30,587 nucleotides of DNA from a virus. A program made the translations under genes and the position numbers. The stretch lies in the IMG/VR virus record IMGVR_UViG_3300026457_000119, positions 1-30,587 of that record; one strand, 5' to 3'. The notes under the pieces are model-generated. The model worked only from the letters and a program-made list of their open reading frames with translations. It did not search any database and was not told the DNA's origin. Below are positions 1 through 5,657 of this stretch, one piece after another; positions within the stretch are counted from its first letter, which is position 1, and the number at the start of each line of letters is the position of its first letter.

Positions 1-7
1 GTGCAAT

Positions 8-32
8 AAAAAAGGCTACCGAAGTAGCCTTT
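8..32 (-). terminator. Rho-independent terminator of the tmRNA gene
   Basis: Read on the minus strand, a 9-bp stem (AAAGGCTAC / GTAGCCTTT) closes a TTCG tetraloop and runs straight into a T tract. It lies just after the coding piece of the tmRNA and is the natural end of that transcript. Confidence 0.9.
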
Positions 33-350
33 ACTATTTTGGGTTATAAGGTATAGCTACCCCAGACTTGCAGTTTCTTAGGCTGCTAGTGCAACACGAC
101 CGCCTACAGTGTTACCTGTGAAGCTTAGTGCTGCGAAGTCAAATGAATCGTCGTTTGCGATTACTTTTTTTGCGTCTACGGCCGGGAAACCCCAACCCTA
201 CGGTTTCTGCCTTACCGTGCTGTCCACTTCTCTACTCTTTGCCCTGTCGAAACCAGAATTCACCCCCACCTAAATATACCTTATACACTTAGGTGGAGGT
301 GGTGGGCCTCGAACCCACGTCCAGAACACTTTTCCTTCCGCTTCATACAG
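33..350 (-). ncRNA. ssrA: Circularly permuted (two-piece) tmRNA
   Basis: Transfer-messenger RNA, which rescues stalled ribosomes and tags the nascent protein for proteolysis. The order is permuted. The acceptor piece comes first: T arm GTGGG-TTCGAGG-CCCAC at 302-318, then CACCTCC at 295-301, discriminator A294 and CC. A short intervening hairpin follows (ACCTAA...TTAGGT, about 268-294). The coding piece starts at 267 with GGGGGTG, then AATTCTGGTTTCGACAGGG, close to the E. coli tmRNA 5' end. The 7-bp acceptor helix forms between the two pieces and carries a G-U third pair, the alanine identity signal. The resume region TAATC-GCA-AAC-GAC resembles the E. coli one. The genome encodes CCT rather than CCA after the discriminator, so the tail would be completed enzymatically. 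Exact piece ends are approximate. Permuted tmRNA is typical of alphaproteobacteria, cyanobacteria and some betaproteobacteria. Confidence 0.92.
78..158 (-). other. tmRNA tag reading frame (26 codons plus TAA)
   Basis: From the resume codon GCA at 158-156 the frame reads ANDDSFDF, continues through a glycine-rich middle, and ends RVALAA before TAA at 80-78. The hydrophobic ALAA end is the usual ClpXP-type degron. ANDD is a typical alphaproteobacterial start. At 26 residues the tag is about twice the common 10-15. Confidence 0.82.
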
Positions 351-361
351 CAATAACTTAC

Positions 362-390
362 ATTATATATTTATTCTTCTTCTAAGTCAA
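362..390 (-). promoter_or_regulatory. Sigma70-type promoter of the tmRNA
   Basis: On the minus strand TTGACT (390-385), a 17-base spacer and a perfect TATAAT (367-362). It sits inside the 3' end of the upstream 175-residue gene and would start transcription near 355, just before the acceptor piece. A late-type AATAAATA lies within the spacer (368-375), so both early and late expression are conceivable. Confidence 0.75.
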
Positions 391-898
391 GTTCATCTTC
401 TTCCCAAATTGTGCCTTTCTGATCATATTTCTGATAATAGGCTTCGTTTGGTTTGAGTATGCGCCAACTGTTTGGATACTTCAATGCTGCCAAAGTGGCT
501 TCTTCTTTTTTCAGCAGATCGCAAATAATGTAACTGCTGCCACACGAACCTTCTACATTCTTGAATGGCGAATGCTTAAACTCGTTTCCCGCCAAGGCCT
601 TGTGCATGGTGGATCCCCAACCAAATATAATTCGGGTGATACCAAGCTTCTGGTTCCGTAACCGGATCTTATCAAATATAGTGAGAGTAGAAATAGTAGC
701 AGAGTTGTCGCCGTCGATAGTCAGCAAACAGTCTTTGATCTTGATGCTACCTTTGGTGTGCGAGTTGTCTGGTGTTTCCTTGGTAGTCCAAGGTATCTCG
801 CAGGTAACGTGATGAACGTAAAATGATTCCCCATGTGTTTTTAGGACCCACATAGGTATTGATTGGTCCTCTAAGTGTTTTTTGTTAAAATGGAACAC
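371..898 (-). CDS. Phage protein of unknown function, 175 residues
   Basis: I do not recognise this family. The 175-residue product starts at a GTG (898) with AAGGA six bases upstream, and ends in a short acidic tail. There is no signal peptide or membrane segment. An upstream ATG at 931 is in the same frame, has its own good AAAGGA site, and is separated only by one TAG at codon 3 (925-923). Given the amber-type tRNA nearby, a start at 931 with read-through of that TAG is possible but unproven. The tmRNA promoter is embedded in the last codons. A soluble phage protein is all that can be claimed. Confidence 0.7.
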   Translation of the reverse strand: MFHFNKKHLEDQSIPMWVLKTHGESFYVHHVTCEIPWTTKETPDNSHTKGSIKIKDCLLTIDGDNSATISTLTIFDKIRLRNQKLGITRIIFGWGSTMHKALAGNEFKHSPFKNVEGSCGSSYIICDLLKKEEATLAALKYPNSWRILKPNEAYYQKYDQKGTIWEEDELDLEEE

Positions 899-944
899 TA
901 CATCCTTACAAGCATATTCAATCTATTGCATTTTATTTTCCTTT

Positions 945-978
945 AAAAATGATAGTTTTTTTGTGTCAGGAAACTATC
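945..978 (-). terminator. Terminator upstream of the 175-residue gene
   Basis: On the minus strand GATAGTTT pairs with AAACTATC across an A-rich loop and is followed by ATTTTT. It ends transcription coming from the zinc-ribbon gene at 1070-1795. Confidence 0.65.
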
Positions 979-1069
979 AAACCCCGTGAGCGCAGCCCAT
1001 CCTGTTTTCGCGTCAGCGGAGCCGGAATATGGTTACAGGTCCGGCAAACTTATTTACACTATACAATCT
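979..1069 (-). other. GC-rich structured 3' untranslated segment
   Basis: This 91-base stretch lies between the stop of the 1070-1795 gene and its terminator. It is roughly 60 percent GC, well above its AT-rich surroundings. On the minus strand GCCGGA pairs with TCCGGC over a 13-base loop. I see no supported coding frame or known RNA family. It would be transcribed as the 3' tail of an abundant late mRNA. Confidence 0.4.
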
Positions 1070-1795
1070 TTATGCGAATATTTCAAGAGCAGTTCCACAC
1101 TCTTGGCAAAACTTGCTAGTAGCTTTATTCTGCTTGCCGCAGGTCACGCACTTTGGTTTATGCTTGACTGTGATTGGTTCAGGCATAGTGCCACCAAACA
1201 GTTTGAACACCATGCTATGTTTAGTAGATTCCAAAAGACCAACATGAGTAGTTTGGAAACTCTGTGTGCTCTTCGAACCAGGAACAGTGATACCTACATC
1301 GTTGGTAGCGGCATAGTTGACCGCAGAGCAAGTTACTGATCCAGCTGGTGCTGCCCAATCTGCTGTAGAGTTTCGTAGTATTCCGCCTTGTGGATAAATG
1401 GTAGATCCGCTGGCTGAGATCCAGGGTGTATTGTAGATCGGACGAGGTTGTTCAAATTGGAATTCAATACGAACTAATCCATCTTCTAGTTTAATGCCAC
1501 GGTGTTTTTCTACTGCACCTGTGCGTTCGATGAACTTAAACCTGTTGCCTTCTGTGAGATTACCGTTCTTTACAGAACGTTCTAGATCAATTTCTTGTCC
1601 GGCGTTGAGAACGATTCCTCCCGGAACCATATCATCACCGTCAATGAATACATTGACTACTGCTCGTTGTGTGTTGAGATTTTTTAGTAAGATTGTATAT
1701 TCACTGCCGAATGGTATGTGAACTGTGTCCTTGAACTCTCTTAGGACTTTGCCGTTGACTTTGATTGCCGCGGCGAGCTTTGATTGATACATCAT
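1070..1795 (-). CDS. Probable virion-associated protein with C-terminal zinc ribbon
   Basis: A 241-residue protein. The first 200 residues look like a beta-rich structural domain. The last 30 carry two CxxC pairs (CVTC and CQEC, about 217-235), a zinc-ribbon pattern. The function is not known to me. Expression signals are very strong: a TATAAATA late box at 1872-1879, a leader with two hairpins, and AAAAGGAGAAAA just before the first of two consecutive ATGs. That resembles the leader of the 14493-14852 gene and suggests an abundant late, probably structural, protein. It ends in TAA and is followed by a GC-rich tail and a terminator, so it forms its own transcription unit. Confidence 0.75.
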   Translation of the reverse strand: MMYQSKLAAAIKVNGKVLREFKDTVHIPFGSEYTILLKNLNTQRAVVNVFIDGDDMVPGGIVLNAGQEIDLERSVKNGNLTEGNRFKFIERTGAVEKHRGIKLEDGLVRIEFQFEQPRPIYNTPWISASGSTIYPQGGILRNSTADWAAPAGSVTCSAVNYAATNDVGITVPGSKSTQSFQTTHVGLLESTKHSMVFKLFGGTMPEPITVKHKPKCVTCGKQNKATSKFCQECGTALEIFA

Positions 1796-1815
1796 GTTTT
1801 CTCCTTTTACGGTCT

Positions 1816-1866
1816 ACACTCTAAAGACCTATCATTTAAAGAGTGTTGGGTGTGGGACCTTCCCAC
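1816..1866 (-). other. Two leader hairpins of the zinc-ribbon gene
   Basis: The 5' leader contains GTGGGA-AGG-TCCCAC (1852-1866) close to the expected transcript start and a second stem, ACACTCT with AGAGTGT (1816-1822 with 1840-1846). Stable leader stems near the 5' end commonly protect abundant phage mRNAs from decay. Confidence 0.6.
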
Positions 1867-1871
1867 GCATC

Positions 1872-1879
1872 TATTTATA
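1872..1879 (-). promoter_or_regulatory. T4-type late promoter box TATAAATA
   Basis: Exact TATAAATA on the minus strand, about 77 bases before the start of the 241-residue gene. T4-like phages use this box with their own late sigma factor. It overlaps the stop of the 78-residue gene. Confidence 0.7.
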
Positions 1880-2111
1880 GATACTGTTCTATAAACGGAT
1901 CTTCGTTTGGGAAATAATGCACATCATACATTATTCCGCCAACATTATATTCAGCACACCAGCTATGTTGATTGTTAGTCTCTCTAACCGGTTCTGTCAT
2001 TTGCAGCATTAACCAAACTTGATCGTGTTCAGCGCCTTCTAGCCTGCGTCTAGGAGGTCCCATGATCTTAAGAACAAATGCTTCTGCTTCTTCTTTGGTT
2101 TCAAACTGCAT
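1875..2111 (-). CDS. Phage protein of unknown function, 78 residues
   Basis: The product begins MQFETKEEAEAF. The ATG at 2111 is chosen because it follows AAAGGA at good spacing, and because any earlier in-frame start would lie inside the tRNA. The family is not recognised. The protein is small and soluble, rich in acidic and aromatic residues, with one Cys. It lies 11 bases downstream of the tRNA 3' end and is probably cotranscribed with it from the promoter at 2206-2234. Confidence 0.72.
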   Translation of the reverse strand: MQFETKEEAEAFVLKIMGPPRRRLEGAEHDQVWLMLQMTEPVRETNNQHSWCAEYNVGGIMYDVHYFPNEDPFIEQYL

Positions 2112-2121
2112 GTAAATCCTT

Positions 2122-2196
2122 TGGTGCGCTCGACGGGAATCGAACCCGCCAACCAGAGATTTAGAGTCTCCTAACCGACCGCCAGTAACCGAGCGC
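2122..2196 (-). tRNA. Phage tRNA with CUA anticodon (amber-decoding)
   Basis: On the minus strand the acceptor stem GCGCTCG pairs with CGAGCGC, followed by A and an encoded CCA. The T arm is GCGGG-TTCGATT-CCCGT and the variable loop has 5 bases. The anticodon arm is GGAGA-CTCTAAA-TCTCT. With T at position 33 the anticodon is CTA with A37, which reads UAG. The D arm is unusual: position 8 is G rather than T, and only about three pairs form. Leu or another identity cannot be derived from shifted frames, because no other T33 fits a 7-base loop. The charging amino acid is unknown. Only one TAG stop is used among the 47 genes of this window, which agrees with amber decoding. Confidence 0.68.
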
Positions 2197-2205
2197 ATTA
2201 AACGT

Positions 2206-2234
2206 ATTTAAACATCTTTTTTTGTAGCTGTCAA
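2206..2234 (-). promoter_or_regulatory. Sigma70-type promoter for the tRNA
   Basis: On the minus strand a perfect TTGACA (2234-2229), a 17-base spacer and TTAAAT (2211-2206). Transcription would begin near 2199, almost exactly at the tRNA 5' end. It lies in the 3' end of the 85-residue gene. Confidence 0.6.
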
Positions 2235-2465
2235 TAGTTTAGAATGCAAAATCATGTTTTCAGTTATTAATTTGGTAATCACAGCCAATAGTATTAGACG
2301 ATCACCGTCACCGATTACTTCTTTGTCAAATTGTTCTAATATACTGGTTCCGATCATTTTCATTGCTTGCTCTTGTCCTTCTTTGAACACACCCCAATCG
2401 ATAGGGTCGCCCTCTTCGTGGGCGAATGCAATGTCCATTAACTCGTCTAGGGTTATTTTAGCCAT
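2208..2465 (-). CDS. Phage protein of unknown function, 85 residues
   Basis: An 85-residue, mostly helical and soluble protein starting MAKITLDELMD, with an acidic N-terminal half and a lysine-rich C terminus (TKKDV). No family is recognised. Its start overlaps the last 13 bases of the DUF454-type gene, which implies translational coupling. It ends in TAA just before the tRNA, and the tRNA promoter sits in its last codons. Confidence 0.7.
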   Translation of the reverse strand: MAKITLDELMDIAFAHEEGDPIDWGVFKEGQEQAMKMIGTSILEQFDKEVIGDGDRLILLAVITKLITENMILHSKLLTATKKDV

Positions 2466-2863
2466 CCGATTTTTTTACCTTCTGTTTTTCTACGATCATG
2501 TTCTTCAACGCTGTTAGGATAACGGCAAGCCCAAACAGCCACAAGGGCCATAAAGATAGCAGTTGAGATAATTCCAATTGGTTTAACTCCTCCAGTATAC
2601 ATTAACACAAGACTTAGACTCATCATAAAAAACATCAGATAGCGCATCTTTTGTGGGAACACACGCTTTTCATTCCAGTTGGTTAGGAATGGTCCGAAGA
2701 TCTTATGATTGTAAATCCAGCGATGCATACGTTCGCTGCCTTTTGAGAAACAGTATGCAGCAAACACCACAAACGGGCTGTATGGTATGCCTGGAGTTAC
2801 TACTCCGATGTAGGCCATGCCTAAACTTAAAAATCCTAAAATGTTCCAAAATAATTTTTTCAT
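2453..2863 (-). CDS. DUF454 (YbaN-like) small inner-membrane protein
   Basis: A 136-residue protein resembling the DUF454/YbaN family of inner-membrane proteins. The N terminus MKKLFWNILGFLSLGMAYIG runs into a hydrophobic segment with GxxTPxxP-like spacing (VVTPGIPYSPFVV). The family-typical FSKGSERMHRWIYNHKIFGP follows, then a second hydrophobic pair around residues 75-110. The C terminus is charged and cytoplasmic. The biochemical role of DUF454 is unknown. The gene begins one base after the PAAR-M15 stop, without a clear ribosome site, so it is probably coupled. A membrane role during infection is inference. Confidence 0.75.
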   Translation of the reverse strand: MKKLFWNILGFLSLGMAYIGVVTPGIPYSPFVVFAAYCFSKGSERMHRWIYNHKIFGPFLTNWNEKRVFPQKMRYLMFFMMSLSLVLMYTGGVKPIGIISTAIFMALVAVWACRYPNSVEEHDRRKTEGKKIGWLK

Positions 2864-2864
2864 G

Positions 2865-3848
2865 TTATTTGTCCGCTAAATCAACAAGTCCTTGAGCATA
2901 GGTCTTATCGTTGAGGAAAGTAAGAACCTGTTTCCTATTTCCTGCTTTGTTAAAACTAATATGTATCCACGGTAAGCCAGTTCCTGTGGTCTTATATTCT
3001 AATAATAATTGATCGTAAGGAACTAAATCTTTGATTACCTGTGCTATCTTAAAATATTCTGATTTCGTAACACCTCTGAACTGTATGTCTGCGGCCATGC
3101 CTTTTGGATGTTGACTGTTTGGATTGCCGCTGGGTTTCCTCCAGGTATTAGTGATAAATGCGTTCGAATATTTGTTATATATTGGTTCTAGGCAGTTGAT
3201 GCATAGTAATTTTAAATTACAAACTATCTCTTCTCTAGATAAACTACCACCCGGCGGTTCTAAAGGATTATCAAAAGCCACATTCGGTTTTCGTGTTAGT
3301 TTACCTACAGTAAATCGTGGACTTAATTGTATTTTTTCTATTTTATCTAACGTAGCTGCCGCAGTTACTTCTGCTTCAACACCGCCACAATCCGCTGTTG
3401 GAGTTCCGGTGAATTTGCTAGGTTCTGTATTTTTATTACCTGTTGGTGCTGGATCCGGAACTGCCTTTTCTCTATCGGATCTAGGAACAGATGCGAAAGC
3501 AGTGGCGCCCGAACCTGGATCGTGAACGTCTTCTTCGTCGGCCTCAACTACTAATCTAATACTCGGGATATCTTGGTCAATATCGTCGCCAACAAACACA
3601 TCTCCGCTTCCACCGATACGAACAGCACCGTCCGAATCCGGATTATCTGTATAGTTGATAGGCTTTCCGTGCGCCGAGACTGTGCCGCTACCGGACGATG
3701 TTGTAGTTGTAGATCTGGGATATCTAACTAAACTTGTATCAACGCTGGCTAATCTACCGTTGGCAAACACTGTAGAGTTTCCATCTGCATTTGAGATGTT
3801 ACCTCCTCTATTATTTGCATCGCCAATGCGTTGTATCGGCTTAGTCAT
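2865..3848 (-). CDS. PAAR-like tail-tip protein fused to an M15 peptidase domain
   Basis: A 327-residue protein with two readable parts. Residues 1-90 have PAAR-like features: RIGDANNRGG, then GNSTVFANGR, SGTVSAHGKP and GGSGDVFVGD. This is the glycine/His-rich cone that caps contractile tail spikes. After a Pro/Thr-rich linker, residues 205-327 form a zinc D,D-peptidase (M15) domain: SQHPKGMAAD with H247 and D254, E284 in LLLEY, and H296 in PWIHISF. These match the SxHxxGxAxD and HxH-type ligands of the family. The likely role is to pierce the envelope and locally cut peptidoglycan cross-links as the phage enters. Translation is coupled to the Sm-like gene upstream (TAACATG). Confidence 0.82.
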   Translation of the reverse strand: MTKPIQRIGDANNRGGNISNADGNSTVFANGRLASVDTSLVRYPRSTTTTSSGSGTVSAHGKPINYTDNPDSDGAVRIGGSGDVFVGDDIDQDIPSIRLVVEADEEDVHDPGSGATAFASVPRSDREKAVPDPAPTGNKNTEPSKFTGTPTADCGGVEAEVTAAATLDKIEKIQLSPRFTVGKLTRKPNVAFDNPLEPPGGSLSREEIVCNLKLLCINCLEPIYNKYSNAFITNTWRKPSGNPNSQHPKGMAADIQFRGVTKSEYFKIAQVIKDLVPYDQLLLEYKTTGTGLPWIHISFNKAGNRKQVLTFLNDKTYAQGLVDLADK

Positions 3849-3849
3849 G

Positions 3850-4140
3850 TTAGGCCAATGCTATACCTGTAGTTGACTGAATAAATTGATCAGCAAACCC
3901 TTTATCAGTAGCTTCGCATACAGTCACCGTTGTCTTTGACAGTTTAATATCTTTTTCTGGGCTCACTGTAAACAGATACGGCATTAGCCCCGGACCTTTT
4001 TGTCCCATGCCGATAACCATTGGTCTATTTAATTTATAATATGTTGCAGTTTCTTCAGCTAATTTCGCAACTATCTCTTCGCCGCTAGTTAGTTTAAGTG
4101 TGACAACTTCACCTACTGATACACCTTTATCAATTAACAT
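3850..4140 (-). CDS. Sm-like fold phage protein
   Basis: 96 residues from MLIDKGVSVGEVVTLKLTSG. This ATG at 4140 is preferred over the one at 4155 because AGAGGAAAG lies just ahead of it. The first 60 residues show the strand pattern of small Sm/LSm-like barrels (VVTLKLTSGEEIVAKLAEET). Proteins of this kind are widespread in T4-like marine phages, with no established role that I know of. It overlaps the glutaredoxin stop and abuts the tail-tip gene. RNA binding would be a guess from fold only. Confidence 0.7.
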   Translation of the reverse strand: MLIDKGVSVGEVVTLKLTSGEEIVAKLAEETATYYKLNRPMVIGMGQKGPGLMPYLFTVSPEKDIKLSKTTVTVCEATDKGFADQFIQSTTGIALA

Positions 4141-4369
4141 TTCTTTCCTCTTCAAAATACTTTTTAAGTTCTGTAAAGCCGCCGATCAATTTACCATCTA
4201 AAAATATCTGCGGCACTGTTCTTGCTGTTGGAACTGCTTCCAATAGATCTTCTTTGGTAAATCCGTCACCGACTTTCTTTTCTTCAAATTGAATTCCTTT
4301 TTGAGTCAAGAGTGCTTTTGCTTGATCGCAAAAAGGGCAATGATACTTACTCCAAACAATAGCTTTCAT
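4130..4369 (-). CDS. Glutaredoxin
   Basis: A 79-residue glutaredoxin. The active site CPFC is at residues 11-14 after a beta strand (KAIVWSKYH), with the cis-proline loop TVPQ and the glutathione-binding GGFTEL near the C terminus. It would reduce the C-terminal CxxC of the phage ribonucleotide reductase encoded next to it, as T4 NrdC does in its system. The gene lies downstream of nrdA and nrdB in the same orientation and ends in TGA inside the start of the Sm-like gene. Confidence 0.92.
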   Translation of the reverse strand: MKAIVWSKYHCPFCDQAKALLTQKGIQFEEKKVGDGFTKEDLLEAVPTARTVPQIFLDGKLIGGFTELKKYFEEERNVN

Positions 4370-4380
4370 TTTATTCCTTT

Positions 4381-4548
4381 TTAACCTGTGAATACGACAG
4401 CGCCGTTTTTATCTGTAACCCTAACCATCAGCATACCTTTGTTTTTGTAACTCAATGCTGCTGCCATGGCAGATTCTTCATTACCATAGTGTCCAATGGT
4501 AGTCCAAGATTCGTAGGGCGAGTGTCGTTTGAATTGTGCTTTAAACAT
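4381..4548 (-). CDS. Small phage protein, 55 residues
   Basis: A short open frame from ATG 4548 to TAA 4381, beginning MFKAQFKRHSPYESWTTIG and ending GAVVFTG. It fills the gap between nrdB and glutaredoxin exactly and has an even mix of strands and a helix (NEESAMAAALSYKNKG). No family is recognised. Such small beta-alpha-beta proteins are common near nucleotide genes in T4-like phages. There is no strong ribosome site, so it may be coupled to nrdB, whose stop lies 8 bases upstream. Confidence 0.65.
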   Translation of the reverse strand: MFKAQFKRHSPYESWTTIGHYGNEESAMAAALSYKNKGMLMVRVTDKNGAVVFTG

Positions 4549-4556
4549 AATCTTTA

Positions 4557-5657
4557 TTATATAGCCGGTAACTCGTCATAGTCAAGATTATCACTCATCA
4601 CACCAATAACGTAATTGGTAGATTCATTTTCTTGAAGTGCAGTTTGTTTTTTATGTGTATCGCTGTGCTTGTTGAACCAAGGAATCGGAGTCGTTTTTGG
4701 AGCAGGATGTCCGTATTTAATTCCGATGTCTTTTAGAGCAGTAGCGGCTGTATAGTCTACAAAATCTTTTAAAATATTTGAATTCAGACCAATCACTGTT
4801 CCTTTCTTGAACAGATAGTCAGCCCATTCTTTTTCTTCACGGATCACATCCATATACATTTGATATACTTCTGCTTCACATTCTTCTTTGGCTTTGGTGA
4901 ATCTAGGATCTTCCTTTACCACTTGATTAATAATCCAAGCAGTCCAACCTTTGTGTAGAAGTTCGTCTTGTAAAATCAAGCTAATGATGTTGCCGTTGCC
5001 AATAAAAATCTTGTTCTCTACCATTGCTAAGGATGTAGCGAACGATACCATGAAGCGGAATGCTTCTAGACCATAACTGGCATTTAGTGCTAACCAGATA
5101 GCTTTGATATGCTCTTGTTCAGCAAACTTCTCACCTAGTTCTTTACGACAATTAATCATATGTAATCGTTCATATTGAATACCGATACTAGATGCCATTT
5201 CTACGATTTCTTTAGTCTCGTGAATTGTATTGAATACTTCTTTAGGCACGTTGTAGATGTTACGAATGATGTGACTGTATGAACGACTATGAATGTTTGT
5301 TTCAAAGAATGTCCAGTTATTAACTAGTGCTTCAAGTTCAGGAAGGCTTACCACAGGCATGAATACCTGTGCAGGAGCTCGTCCTTGTAAACTGTCTAAT
5401 GCTGTTTGACGCAAAAGATTACTGGTAAAGATATGCTTAACTGCATCGCTGGCATCTTTAAAATCTTGTGCATCTTTGGTCAGACTGATTTCTTCCGGAA
5501 CCCAAAAGAAACCACGTGCTGTTGTTTCGAAACTGGCTAACTTGTTATATTTTACTTCTTCGAATCGTTGAATAGTTACAGGACCGGCTGGGTCCAAAAA
5601 CATTTTTCGACTTAGATAATCTGTGCTGTGTTTTAAATTGTATTGTGCTAAACTCAT
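4557..5657 (-). CDS. nrdB: Class Ia ribonucleotide reductase, small (beta) subunit
   Basis: A 366-residue R2 protein that houses the diiron-tyrosyl radical used to reduce ribonucleotides. The helix FFETNIHSRSYSHIIRN contains iron ligands E119 and H123 and the radical tyrosine Y127. The second helix DELLHKG supplies the later Glu/His pair. E119 and H123 are one residue further apart than E115/H118 of E. coli. The C terminus is YDELPAI and would dock on NrdA. Start ATG overlaps the nrdA stop (ATGA), so the subunits are translationally coupled. The partner is NrdA (5654-7987) and the reductant is the glutaredoxin downstream. Confidence 0.95.
   Translation of the reverse strand: MSLAQYNLKHSTDYLSRKMFLDPAGPVTIQRFEEVKYNKLASFETTARGFFWVPEEISLTKDAQDFKDASDAVKHIFTSNLLRQTALDSLQGRAPAQVFMPVVSLPELEALVNNWTFFETNIHSRSYSHIIRNIYNVPKEVFNTIHETKEIVEMASSIGIQYERLHMINCRKELGEKFAEQEHIKAIWLALNASYGLEAFRFMVSFATSLAMVENKIFIGNGNIISLILQDELLHKGWTAWIINQVVKEDPRFTKAKEECEAEVYQMYMDVIREEKEWADYLFKKGTVIGLNSNILKDFVDYTAATALKDIGIKYGHPAPKTTPIPWFNKHSDTHKKQTALQENESTNYVIGVMSDNLDYDELPAI

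Noticed and set aside
986-1339. Plus-strand open frame opposite the zinc-ribbon gene
   Set aside because: It is antisense to a well supported gene and lacks a ribosome site; the same holds for the other long antisense frames in the minus-strand regions.
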